Origin: Phialophora verrucosa
Lineage: Eukaryota > Ascomycota > Eurotiomycetes > Chaetothyriales > Herpotrichiellaceae
Direction: 5' to 3'
Assembly: GCA_002099365.1 (NCBI GenBank)
Contig: MSED01000015.1
Coordinates: 1,302,001-1,366,000, forward strand
Length of the DNA stretch: 64,000 nucleotides
Of the stretch, positions 22,265 through 32,524 are shown piece by piece (within the stretch, counting starts at the first letter, position 1; each line of letters opens with the position of its first letter). The translations under genes were made by a program, and so were the position numbers. The notes under the pieces are model-generated. The model ran no database searches. It was given only the letters and a program-made list of their open reading frames with translations, and had not been told where the DNA came from.

Positions 22265-24024
22265 TCACTCAATACTAAGGCCGACATGTTTGAACAGGAC
22301 GGGAATGCCTTCTATCGCCCACCATGCGATCCCAGAGTATACAATTAATTTCGTCACCACTTCCACATCATACCTCACCCTTGGCCTCTGTATGGTTGAG
22401 AATATTTGTTGTTCCTGTAACTCATCCGCTGCTTGGGCATCTTGAGGATTCTGTACTTGTCCACCTGGCGATAGCACGGGTAATGGTGAAAGAGCTTCGA
22501 ACCCGGTTCCCATCTGTGCTCTAAACATCTCAAGACTGCTTGACCTTTTCCTGCCCGGAGTTGGATCCCTATTTTCAAAGTAGCTCCGATCCGGTGAGGG
22601 TGAAGGCGAGACTTCTTCCTTGGTTGAACTAAGTGTTTCGGGCGCGTTCAAACTGTCCCGTCTTTTCTTGTTGCGGTATGCCAGTGTTTCGTATGCATCG
22701 GCCTCGGATTGAGGTCCGATAGATATCGCTCTCCTGCGACGGAAGTTTGACAACAGTCCAGGAATATCCCTTGCCTGTGGAATGATATTGTCGTCGTTTG
22801 GCTGCCGTGGTATGGTCTCATACTCCGATGCGGGCATGAAGAACCGTCGCGGCAAGGTAAGACCGAATTGCTCAATAACTCGGAAGATTGGCGGAAGAAC
22901 CTTGAGTAAAGTTGGTTTCATGATGCCTCTCCACGCGAAAATGACAAGCACGCCAAGGACGATGCGAGCCACCAAGACGAGCCAACCCATCTTCTGGAGA
23001 TCGAATGGAATGGTGCCTTTGGCAGGTAATGACCAAGCGTATGATGTTCGGGCGAAATGCCAACCAGCATATTCGCAGCCAATGAAGACACCAGCGAAGG
23101 AGACGCTGTCATCAAAACACGGGCAGTCATCAGCCGGCTCGGGATGAATTCGAACCAGCACGAGAATGATCAATACAACAATCAAGACTCTTTTCACATC
23201 TCCAGTATGGAGCCAATCGTCGAATGTCTCGCCGTATGCAGCTTGCACCAGGCCCAATAAGGCACCAAGGGCGCTTCCCCAGATAACGTCAAAGAAGCCG
23301 TGCATGCCACAATAAAGCCGACCGAGAACGATAGAGATGGCATAGAAGTAGGCGCTGGTCTGTAGGCCGAATCTGAGATTTGGCTCCATCTCGTTGTTCG
23401 GCTGATGAAGGAAGTAAAGACAGTAGACTGCAACTGAAACAGCATTGGTGGAATGCGTCGATGGAAAGCCGTATTCAAGCGCAGCGGAACCAGACATTGT
23501 TATTCGGGTCAGGGGAGGGGACAAGGGACGAGGGAGACATAGGAGGTCCTTGATGAAGCCGCTGAAGAAGACACCCGAAGCCAGAACATGTACCATCCTG
23601 TCCCGAGGTCAGAATTCCAATCCGAGCGCATATTGGCATATACATACGCTCTTGCCAAGCGTGTATTCCCACACCAGAAGAGTATTGGCAACATGACCAT
23701 GAAGAATGTGTGTGTTCCTAGATTGGCCGTAAAGGCAAAATAGGTGTCAAGGGCACCAGATCGTAGGGTATCTTGCAGCCATGCAACATAGGGGGTCTCC
23801 CACCGCACAATCGGGAGGAGCTGTTCTCTGAATTGGTACCGCCATGATGGGAGTCTGAGCTTGTCTATAAAATGGTAAGCACGCTGCCAAACTGTTTCAT
23901 CGAGGGCCATACAGTGATCTAGCGACCTCAATCCGGCGTCTGGCCTATCTTTCTGCTTCTCCATTTCTATGTGTGTGGACGTTGGCTGAGGGCGCCTTCC
24001 ATCGAGGTCGACTGTCGCCCACAA
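22265..24024 (-). CDS. lcb3: Sphingoid long-chain-base phosphate phosphatase (PAP2)
   Basis: Two exons, 24024-23648 and 23597-22265, joined over a 50-bp intron (GTATGT...GACAG) give up to 569 residues. An alternative start lies at 23964. All three lipid-phosphate-phosphatase motifs are present: KDLLCLPRP, YGFPSTHSTNA and LGRLYCGMHGFFDVIWG. These are the Lcb3/sphingosine-1-phosphate-phosphatase versions, with PSTH rather than PSGH. Multiple hydrophobic segments follow (for example VLIVVLIILVLV), so it is an integral ER membrane protein. A Ser-rich cytosolic stretch (about residues 430-530) precedes a last membrane segment near the C terminus. The family dephosphorylates dihydrosphingosine and phytosphingosine phosphates, recycling bases into ceramide. 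Confidence 0.9.
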
Positions 24025-24623
24025 CAGGTGCTGACTCTTTCCAGCGCGGCATCAAGATCTAATAGAAAGGATTTGAGAAGGTGTCAACTCGACGTGGCGT
24101 CCATTCCGTTCTGGATCCCTTGTCAGGTGTGGTCGCAGTTTCGTGGCGGTGCAGGAAATAAGTTGGAGATGCCAGTGTGCGGGCTATCTCATTTGCCGAA
24201 TGCTCTATCACCGCCGCTCAGTGCATCGCAGGACTACATACGTGAGAAACGAGTCTTTTAACAAGGATCTTCCATGCGACAGAAGCATGTCAATACGCCA
24301 CAGTGTCGCAACTGACCGAAACTCGATTCGCAAAAGAGGGGCCGCTGCTGCACAAAAACATGTGTTTCAAGTGGGCAGTCGCAGTGTTACCTTTGGCAAC
24401 CACCATCCCGGTGGGTGTAAACATTGAGGCAGCTGCGACTCCGCCGATGTCATACCTTAATCGCGGCGTATTGACACAAAATCCTCGACACACAACTTAT
24501 TTGGCCAGCATATGCAGATCTCACAGCTAATAGTCCGCATATAATACTGCCGCACCCGTGTAAACACAGTCTACCTTACGCGCATTGCAACCGTAGGGCG
24601 GCTGAGCGACCTTCCACTTCACC
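24025..24623. promoter_or_regulatory. Divergent promoter region lcb3 / rho4
   Basis: About 600 bp lie between the divergent starts of the lipid phosphatase and the Rho4 gene. I see no TATA box or named motif that I would defend. Confidence 0.4.
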
Positions 24624-25558
24624 ATGGCAGACACCGACCACTATCCCTCACGAACACCCACCATGTCAGAGAAGAGCCCTTCATCATACATTACACCACC
24701 TTCGCCGAAGAGAAGACCTGTCCGGGCTCCCAGCACGAGGACGAGTAACGGCACGGTCAGCACAAATATGAGCTACGGCAGCATGGGAAGACTTTCAGAG
24801 GCCACCAACATTACACAACCGCCTTCATACTCGAAGAAGTTTGTGGTGGTCGGTGACGGAGGCTGCGGGAAAACGTGCCTGTTGATTAGCTATGCTCAGG
24901 GTTATTTTCCAGAGGTAAGGAAGATGCGCACTGTAAAGGCCGACCGCATGAGAGGCTGATCAAGCGTCCACAGAAATACGTCCCGACCGTGTTCGAGAAC
25001 TACATCACCCAGACCACACACAAGCCTTCAGGGAAGTCGGTCGAACTTGCACTCTGGGATACAGCAGGACAAGAAGAGTACGACAGGCTGAGGCCACTGT
25101 CATACCCAGAAACAGACCTTCTTTTCGTCTGCTTCGCGATTGACTGCCCCAATTCACTGGAGAATGTCATGGACAAGGTACACGGCCTATCCATCGTTCC
25201 CCAACACGCCTATTGACCTACTTTACAGTGGTATCCCGAAGTCCTCCACTTCTGCCCAACTACACCTCTCATCCTCGTGGGCCTGAAATCCGACCTCCGG
25301 ACCAAGCGAACCTGCATAGAACTCCTGCGCACCCAAGGACTCACACCTGTAACACCAGACCAAGGAGCTGCGGTCGCTCAACGCATGGGCGCCAAGTACA
25401 TCGAATGTAGTGCGAAGGAGAACAAGGGTATCCAAGAGGTCTTTGACCTGGCCATCAACACCGCTATTCAGATGGAAGAGGAGAGTTACGAGGCGAAACC
25501 GGACAAGAAGGGCGTGAAAGTCAAGAAGGCCAAAAAGAGGAAGTGTGTTTTCTTATGA
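24624..25558 (+). CDS. rho4: Rho4 small GTPase
   Basis: Three exons (24624-24914, 24974-25177, 25229-25558) encode 274 residues. A Ser/Pro-rich extension of about 70 residues precedes the G domain. G1 is VVVGDGGCGKT, switch I has YVPTVFENY, G3 is WDTAGQEEYDRLRPLSYP, G4 is LVGLKSDLR and G5 is ECSAKE. A polybasic stretch (KKGVKVKKAKKRK) leads into the CAAX box CVFL, which predicts geranylgeranylation and membrane attachment. The N-terminal extension and the LKSDLRTKRTCIELL segment are typical of Rho4, which acts in septation and polarised growth in filamentous fungi. Both introns are 51-59 bp with clear GT...AG ends. Confidence 0.95.
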
Positions 25559-26262
25559 GCCAGGGAACACATGACCCATTGTTTGCGACGAGGACGTAAT
25601 TTCGATTCTCGTGGCCGGAAACGTGTCTCCCCCTTGCTTGATAGTCAGGCCAGCGGACAGCTGACTATGTATGAGGTACGCTTATGGGGATGGCGTTGGA
25701 TGCAATCAAAATGCATCATGAGGCGTTGTAACGAGACTCTACTGTTTTCCAGGATAGACACCGCTGCTCTGGTCAGCCTTGTGGTTATTTGACATCCAGT
25801 CCGTTCAAGACTGGGTCGTAAAACTGCCCAAAAGTTCAACACGTTCGAATAATGTCACCCTCTTCTTCTATCGTGCCTGCTTTAGTCATCACTACACCAT
25901 TTCCTTGTAGAAAGCAATTTATTTTGACAATGGGACTCAGAACTCGAATCGCATGTTTTCACGCTGCTCCAAGTCAACTGACCTAAATGGGAGTGCTAGG
26001 GAGTGCCTCGGTGATATCCAACCCCCCCCTGGTTAAAGCTCGGGATAAAGGCGGCGCAGGCTCCCCCTCTAGGATCAGACCGTATTGTAGCAATTAGGTT
26101 CATTCTTGCGTATGTAATCTGGCTGCACAGGCTCACAGGGCGTATGCCACACGTACTTGTGAGTCACTTGAGAGCATGGAAAATCGCATGTACCGAACCC
26201 ATATCAACGGCTAGGTGCATATGTCTTGAAAGTACGGGGCAGTAAGGTATTTGTTTATAGCC
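25559..26262. other. Intergenic, no supported gene
   Basis: Spacer between rho4 and the MFS gene, rather AT-rich. A small poly-C run at about 26023-26030 is the only visible oddity. Confidence 0.4.
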
Positions 26263-27776
26263 ATGTCGACAACAGCAAGCATGGCCGACAATCACCATAC
26301 ATTTGATCGCATCGACGGCGGCGGCGAAGAGACAGACCGTTCGTCTGCTCCATCCGCCGCGGACTACGGGAAGCCAGCAAACCTCGTCCTTCTAGGGTGT
26401 TGCTTGCTACAACTGCCGGTCTGGGGTTCGTCCGTCGCCTGTCTGAATGGGAGGGTCCTTGTCTCTGACCAGCTTAGGCTTTCCCGTCTCGTACGGCGTG
26501 TTCCAAGAGCACTATACCTCCTCGGCGTCACCTGTGCGCGGTGACCTGAGTGCCACAGGCACCATTGGCACGACGCTCAATGTAAGCGAAGGCGAATATC
26601 TAGCTTGCACTGGGCTGATGGTGCAAGGGTATCATCTATCTCTCAATGCCTGTTTTGCTCGGTCTGCTCACCAATCAATACGCCCATCTGCGGAAGCACG
26701 CTGCTACGGTGGGAATGATTCTTTCCGCCACAAGCTTGATCCTCTCATCTTTCGCCAAAGAGGTCTGGCAACTTATCGCCACCCAAGGTGTCCTACTGGG
26801 ATGTGGCAGTGCGTTGCTGTTCAGTTCGAGCGCAATGTATGTCGACGAATGGTTCATCAGGAGAAAAGGGTTTGCGTATGGGCTCATCCTGTCTGCTAAA
26901 TCTGCTCTAGGGGCGGGACTGCCATTCTTGTTCGGATATCTCCTTTCCACGATCGGGTTTCGGACGACTGTGAGGATTTGGGCTGCGGCAACGTTTGTCA
27001 CAGTTGCTCCGGCATTGTTTCTGCTGCGCCGCCGTGTCGAACTAAGGCGAGATGTCAGAAGGACGAGAACGCTGTCATGGAAATTCCTTTCCCATCCGTC
27101 CTTCTACTTCTACCAAGCGGGGAACATCATGTTCGCTGCCGGATATTGCTTTCCCCAAACCTACTTGGCCTCCTTTACCGCGAGTCTTTTTCACTTTTCC
27201 ACATCCAAGAGCGCCCTCATGGTGGCGGCACTCAACGCCCCTGCCGTGGTGGCCAACTTCTGGTTTGGGGTGTTGAGTGATGGGAAATCGATCTGGCGGG
27301 GCCGCTATTCACTGTCCATCTCGACAGTCATTTTGCTCTCTTCCATGGGATCTAGCGTGCCCGCTTTAATTTTCTGGGGGTTGGCGTCACCAGAGTCCAA
27401 AGCGGGCATTGCTCTGCTAGCCGTGTTCTCTGTTATATACGGCTTCTTTGCTGGTGGATACTCCTCGACATGGGGTGGAGTTGTGAAAGAACTCAGCAAG
27501 GAAGCAGAATCTCGGAATGAAGCCCTCGACACGGCCTTGATTTTTGGACTTCTGAACGGAGGCAGGGGGGTCGGATGGGTTATGGGTGGTTTTATTGGAG
27601 TCGGGCTGCTTAACGATGGTGCGATTGATCACAGTCGATGGGCATACGGCACAAAGTACGGGAGTATGATTGTGGCCACTGGCGTCGGTGCAGCGCTTGG
27701 AGGAGTCAGCATCTTGCTAAGGGCCAATCGTCTCACCCGCTGTCATCGTCCGGTAAGCAATGAGCAGCGAAGATGA
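26263..27776 (+). CDS. MFS transporter, monocarboxylate-permease-like
   Basis: Three exons (26263-26425, 26478-26581, 26628-27776) give 471 residues. The start ATG at 26263 opens MSTTASMADN with a hydrophilic N terminus. The first junction restores GFPVSYGVFQEHY, the signature after TM1 of fungal MCT-type (SLC16-like) carriers; the second gives GIIYLSMPVLLG. Further hydrophobic helices follow, with VDEWFIRRKGFAYGL in the loop after TM4 typical of this subgroup. The substrate (a monocarboxylate, riboflavin or another small acid) cannot be inferred. Its 3' end overlaps a TPR-like relic on the other strand by 44 bp. Confidence 0.88.
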
Positions 27777-28060
27777 GGATATATTGGCCTTTTTCATAAT
27801 CCAGATTCAATATCGTGTCCGGGGCGTTGGAAGAGTCAGTGATGCAGCATGATTCCCCAGAAAATTCAACCGGACTCGATCCCTCAGTCTTGTTTTGGGT
27901 GTGTTTTCTTGCCTCTGTCAAACGCCGCATAAACTCACGACCATCATCCGCCTCTTTCCCTTCGATCTCGATAGCCCTTTCCAGCCACTTAACAGCATCC
28001 TGCCAGCGACCCATTTCCATCAAGCATCCCCTCCCACGATGGAGGCCTTTAAATTACCTG
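27733..28060 (-). pseudogene. TPR-like fragment, probable relic of an NLR-like gene
   Basis: An open minus-strand piece encodes one helix-turn-helix TPR-like unit: GRGCLMEMGRWQDAVKWLER followed by an acidic helix. It runs to a stop at 27733 inside the 3' end of the MFS gene. It has no proper start; upstream the frame breaks within about 40 bp. Together with the nucleoside-phosphorylase relic 400 bp upstream on the same strand, it resembles the C-terminal end of a fungal NP-NACHT-TPR type protein whose middle was lost. The TPR call is modest because only one repeat is visible. Confidence 0.4.
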
Positions 28061-28469
28061 GTACTTCCCCTCCTCGGGACCTTACCCGGGGCCTCGTTTA
28101 TATTCGACACTACATTCCGCATCTTTGAAGGTTTGGAGGCTTGGTGAACGCGATATCAGTCGAGCCCTTGGTTTGTGACAAGAGATGCGATCGACCAAAC
28201 TGAAAAAGATGGGTTCAACCTTGTTTTGAAAAGAGATGGTTTCACGTGAAAAGGGGTCCCTTGTACCGGGGCAGTACGCTTGAAGTGCATTGATCGGGCG
28301 CGAGGGAAAGGAGACGGCAATCCCGGACCCTCACCTCCTCTTGGTCATCGATATATCTCCTAATACCTATTTCAACACCGGCTAAATTCACCCAGACACC
28401 AAACGAAAGAACGTAAACGGCAAGTGCCCAGTACCATACGGTCGTTTTCATTGCTTCTTTTATTTCCGT

Positions 28470-28850
28470 GCAAGTCGTAGTGGATGACGCCGCCTGATCT
28501 ACCTTCGGGTTTACTCACGACCATGTCGCCGAGACGGATGTCATTCTCTTTGCTGGGAACCCCTCCTCCGATTCCTACCGTTAAGCAGAATTGTATGGAT
28601 TTGAACGTCGCTCTGATCTGCTCAGCAACACGAGCGGCCGATGTGATGCCCATGACGCCGTACGGCAGAGCCGCAATGACCAGATTGTGTGGTCTAATCT
28701 GGCCGAGCATGAAGCTGTTATCGTCGTCGAGGGCTGCGGCAAGGCATCGTGTTTCTTCTCTAGCATGCAGGCAGCCGCAGCCAATTCCGCGGGCAGGGCA
28801 CAAATCCATGATACACGGTAGTCGTCGTGTCCAATCTTGTTGTACTGCCC
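28470..28850 (-). pseudogene. Frameshifted nucleoside-phosphorylase-like (PNP_UDP) domain
   Basis: The N-terminal domain of fungal NLR-like proteins is recognisable but broken. In one frame lies DDYRVSWICALPAELAAAA and the following helix to ALPQ (about 28840-28737). A one-base shift then moves the reading frame to FMLGQIRPHNLVIAALPYG, TSAARVAEQIRATF, LTVGIGGGVPSKENDIRLGD and VVSKPEGRSGGVIHYDL (to about 28477). After that the match stops abruptly; the rest of the domain and any NACHT or NB-ARC module are absent. There is also no start codon, since a TAG lies just upstream in the first frame. Intact relatives are thought to act in heterokaryon incompatibility or immunity. This one is a relic. 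Confidence 0.8.
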
Positions 28851-29841
28851 AGGCAGCTAGGCTAAGGACGAGTTTGATATGTCCCACAGACTGAGCATAC
28901 CAGGACGTAGACACAGGGAGAGGGCCAAAGCGTCGCAGGGATATAGTGCGGCAGCGTTCCTTCTCGTAGAACCAGCTGCGACAGGCAGCGACAAGGCTGG
29001 AAATTCTTGAGATGCTTCAACAAGCCCAGTTCCTCGAGCACGATTGGATGTAGTAAGGCTGTGCGTCGTGGGGAGCGATCCTCTCCCCGGCATGCTCTTC
29101 GCACCCTTTGGAGTCTGTTCGTGGCAAGGATCGCGGTCATATGTCCTTTCGTTACGTGCTTGGTGCTTACCCATATGTATCACCTGGTATGTACGATATT
29201 CTTTGATGCCCTCTTCAAATCCAGAAGGGAGCATGAGATCAACAGACAAGGCTGCAGTGGAGGAGCAAACACAATCCGAAACATGATGTACCTTTCTAAT
29301 CGCTGCGCATGGTCGTCTCACATATTCATGAATGCGAGCTTTTTGCGAAATTGCATCCGACCCTTCCTGGTGTAAGCCGACGCATCCATCTCACTCCTTC
29401 CCGCTCTTTGGCCGTTCATCCATTGGCACCTTCGACACTCTCGTGCACTCTCGTTTGGGAAGATAACTGAAAATCCTCCGGCAGGCACTGAGGTTTTCGT
29501 ATCATGTCCTTAGGCCGATAAGACACCGACGTGCAGGTAGAAAGCAGATACCCCCGGACTGACCGCAATTCTACCCATAGTATCTGCCTCCGCTGTTTAG
29601 CGAGTCCCCAGCCGAACTGGGCTCAGGATTCGAGAGACCACCGGGTCTGTGGCCAGATGGCGGAATGCTCATCTCTGAAAGCGGGATCGGACCTTGGAGA
29701 GGTCAAGGTTCGTCACCGAGTATTGCGCATTGCGGAATTTCGCCATAGTTGGAGACCCTCCCACTGAGTAGTAGGGATAGTCCTCACAGGGATAGAATGT
29801 TCGCCGCGTTGGTGAGGCCGGCGGCCCCACAACTAGCTCTC
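28851..29841. other. Intergenic, no supported gene
   Basis: No conserved coding signal is seen between the NLR-like relic and dad1. Short overlapping frames at 28857-29375 lack domains. It may contain further decayed sequence of the relic that I cannot recognise. Confidence 0.35.
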
Positions 29842-30553
29842 TCATCTCCCCGACGCGCCTGCCTCGCCTTCATGATTCGCATTCCTGCCCGCCGAATCTG
29901 CTGCGTTATTGTCGTTGTTATTGGTTGTGCCGTTCGAAGGCTCCTCTTGCGACCGTCCCATCACGGTTTCGAACTGACTCCACAGAGCCTCGACGCTGGA
30001 AAACTCGTTTCCTATCTGTTGTGGCTCTCACACGTCAATCACACCGGAACCGAAGCCACGAGGTGCACGACTCTGCACGAGCGGAGGAGGACGAGTACGG
30101 GCAGAGTATGAAGAGGTTAATATGAGCGTACCTCGATGATACCTTCAAGGCTCCGATTCAACGCGTTGATCTGCGCGAGGACTTGTTCCAGGGACTGTTA
30201 GGCGGGCCCAAGACGTTAGTAGACGGTTCGTCAAGATTGTCGTATTCGTGGAAGTGTGTATGGATTATTTCCATAGTAAATGAGAGCTTGGACTCTGGCG
30301 GGTACTGACAAGGAGACAATGCAGAGAGGTGGATGTCTTTCTTGTCTCGTCTCGGGTTCTTAGATTCGCCCGTCATGCATACATAACACGAATGGCAACA
30401 CTTCGGTCTGCAGGGGTTTGAAGACAAATTGTCCAGACTCACCTCTCCGATCTCACCCACCAGTGCGGCACGGCGAAGTCCAAATTCGCTGTGCTGATGG
30501 GTCGTCGCAGACGCGGACGCGTCGGTGGCTAGGTTGCTATTTGAAGTTGACAT
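29842..30553 (-). CDS. dad1: DASH complex subunit Dad1
   Basis: Three small exons, 30553-30443, 30194-30132 and 30015-29842, all join in phase 0 and give 115 residues. The assembled core reads FGLRRAALVGEIGE, SLEQVLAQINALNRSLEG and IGNEFSSVEALWSQFETVMG, the conserved helix pair of Dad1. The DASH/Dam1 ring couples kinetochores to spindle microtubules. Introns are 248 and 116 bp, long for this window, with donors GTGAGT and GTACGC. The C-terminal tail of about 35 residues is Asn/Gly-rich and acidic, longer than in yeast. No single open frame covers it, so automated callers could easily miss this gene. Confidence 0.92.
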
Positions 30554-30933
30554 GCTGCTCGGTCCTCGCCTCTCGATGTGTTGGGTGCGGACGTGGTGAG
30601 CTCGTACGGAGTATGGTTGAGGTGTTTCTTAGAATCGCAGTCAAAGGATGACGAAGCTCTGGTGCACGGCTCGATGACTTTCTGAGTTGTTAATGACGGA
30701 GTGGTTTCAATTTGGGTATCTGTGTACCATGTACACAATCTGCGCGAGCTTGAGAGGACGCTCAATTGGACCCCGCGCTGGTGTCTTCCCCACCACACAA
30801 AGACTTGGACCCCGCTGCGAAATAGTATCTCTTGCTCGTCTGCCCAGCACAAAAAATAAAAGATTTACAAAAAAGAAATTGCTTGATTGAGAGGAGTCTA
30901 TACAACATTGTTAGGATTGTCATCACGATCTAC
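30554..30933. promoter_or_regulatory. Upstream region of dad1
   Basis: About 380 bp between the dad1 start and the tRNA-like locus. No gene is seen. An A-rich run lies at about 30850-30885, but it cannot be tied to the tRNA-like unit as a terminator with certainty. Confidence 0.35.
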
Positions 30934-31086
30934 GGGGCAGAGATGCTTACGGGATTCGAACCCACGAGGTTTCCCACTGCGGTTCATGTACAGAGACCTA
31001 AACACAGCGCCTTAAACCACTACTAGGCATTAGAATGGGCGGTAAAAGAAGGGGCAGAAGACGTGAATTACCTCGGCCATCCTCCC
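30934..31086 (-). tRNA. tRNA-Leu(UAG)-like gene with D-arm insertion, probably a pseudo-tRNA
   Basis: Read on the minus strand, 31086-31072 gives GGGAGGATGGCCGAG, a normal Leu-tRNA head. Then 31071-31020 is a 52-nt segment with GT...AG ends, after which TGGTTTAAGGC completes a canonical Leu D arm. The anticodon stem CTGTG/CGCAG encloses TTTAGG with anticodon TAG (plus 30998-31000) and a 14-nt intron at the usual place after position 37. The variable region and T arm GTGGG-TTCGAAT-CCCGT (30965-30949) contain an intact B box. The 3' side is irregular: seven extra bases separate the T stem from TCTGCCC (30941-30935), which pairs 6 of 7 with GGGAGGA. It may be a relic, or a tRNA-derived element. 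Confidence 0.45.
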
Positions 31087-32296
31087 GGGAGAAATTAAGG
31101 TCAAATTTGGAGGCACAAAATTATATTGTTAAATTTCTACTGGGGCGGGATTGGTAAGCTCGGACATCCCCGGGGGAGAAGCAGGTGACGCGAACGAAGG
31201 AAGCTCGACGCAGTACGGAAGCGCTCGTAGTTACAGTCTAATAGGCACGGAGGAAATTGGCAAGAGTAGGACTTAGGCGCTCCCCATTCCTCCCAGTCAT
31301 GGGCGACTTCGGGACTGCAGCGCTGTCCTGGTCTCCTGACGGCATTGATTCTTTCGCGAAATTACTCGTACTTGTACATGCTTCTCAGTCCTCAAGATCA
31401 TGTGGTTTTAGAGTTCATGTTCTGAATCGTTACTCATTTGTCTATCGTATACGGTTTAAGCGCTTACAGTTTAAGGAAAGGTTAGCTTATTCGTTCAAAG
31501 TCCTCCATCTGCGAGTATCGTTCAACCGACCCGTGACGCGCATTGTCGTGACTTTTTGAAGGCCTTGTGACCTCAGCGTCAAGCATCTGCTCGGCTGGAG
31601 GGATCCCCTCACGACGAAATCGCTCTGCACTCGTCAGAAGTGATCGTCAAAGCACTGCCGTAAGTGCTGTCTCGGCGCGGTCTCCCGTCCATATACGGAC
31701 AGTCCTTCTGCCCGTTCCTGTAGATCGGCACCCGCCTTTCCGAAAGCTGCGATCGGATATGGCTACGAGTAGAGTGGTTGACCATCAGGATCTCTTTTTT
31801 GCGGCTCATATTGCAAATGCCGGACCGTGGCTGATCTTCGTCGGATTCGGGTAATGCTGGGTTCAGCGTTCACCAGCAGGCCGAATGTTTCGAGGCTCCG
31901 AGGCTGCGGCGAAGCGCGGGTGGTTGGGAACGGCGACTCGCGTCGGCGTGCCGGATGGAGTTTCGCCGCACGGGACGGACCTCGCTTTGAGAAACATGCA
32001 GATCGTCCCCTTGCGAGCAAGGCGTTTTTGGGGTCTTTGCCATACTGAAATGCTCTGGTTGCCAGAAGTGAAATGCGAGAAATGCGAGGTAGATCAGGGC
32101 CAGCTAGTCGTCCTCGTGGGGCCTCCTGAAAGACGTTGCGCGGTTCGATATGCCGTTGTTGAATGCAAGTGTTCGCTAAGAAAGGCTTTTGAGTGGTCGT
32201 CAAGGGTATATGTCATGATTGTTGCTGTGCGTGCCGTTCGTTCGGTGTTTTTCATGCTCATATGTCGTTCACCGTCAAGGAGAAGACGGGGTGTCC
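31087..32296. other. Intergenic, no supported gene
   Basis: Overlapping frames on both strands (for example 31763-32203 minus and 31885-32445 plus) show no domain. The sequence looks non-coding, with AT-rich patches near 31090-31140 and 31420-31500. Confidence 0.35.
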
Positions 32297-32524
32297 TCAC
32301 TTCTTGCCGCCTGACAAGAGGCGAGAGAGCCGTTTCCGTCTGGGCTTCCCCTCGGCCGGTTCACTATCACCACTCGACGAACTGGCGCTTCTTGAGCTGG
32401 CTTCGGATGATTCTCGAGCTCGAGACATGTTGGCAGCGCCTATGATGTCCTCCAGCCGGACATCGTCCTGAGGAGATGTCGTCTGATATCCCGGTTCGAG
32501 GATCTCGGTGAATTTGGAAGGCAT
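32297..32524 (-). CDS. Small hypothetical protein, 75 residues
   Basis: Starts MPSKFTEILEPGYQTTSP and ends KRLSRLLSGGKK. The middle is Ser/Ala/Glu-rich with an acidic patch DDVRLEDIIGAA. ATG context (ACAATGCC) is good, and the composition (ordered ends, disordered Ser-rich centre, basic tail) resembles small conserved ascomycete proteins of unknown function. I cannot name a family. It has no signal peptide or membrane segment, and lack of an intron leaves the call uncertain. Confidence 0.5.
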   Translation of the reverse strand: MPSKFTEILEPGYQTTSPQDDVRLEDIIGAANMSRARESSEASSRSASSSSGDSEPAEGKPRRKRLSRLLSGGKK

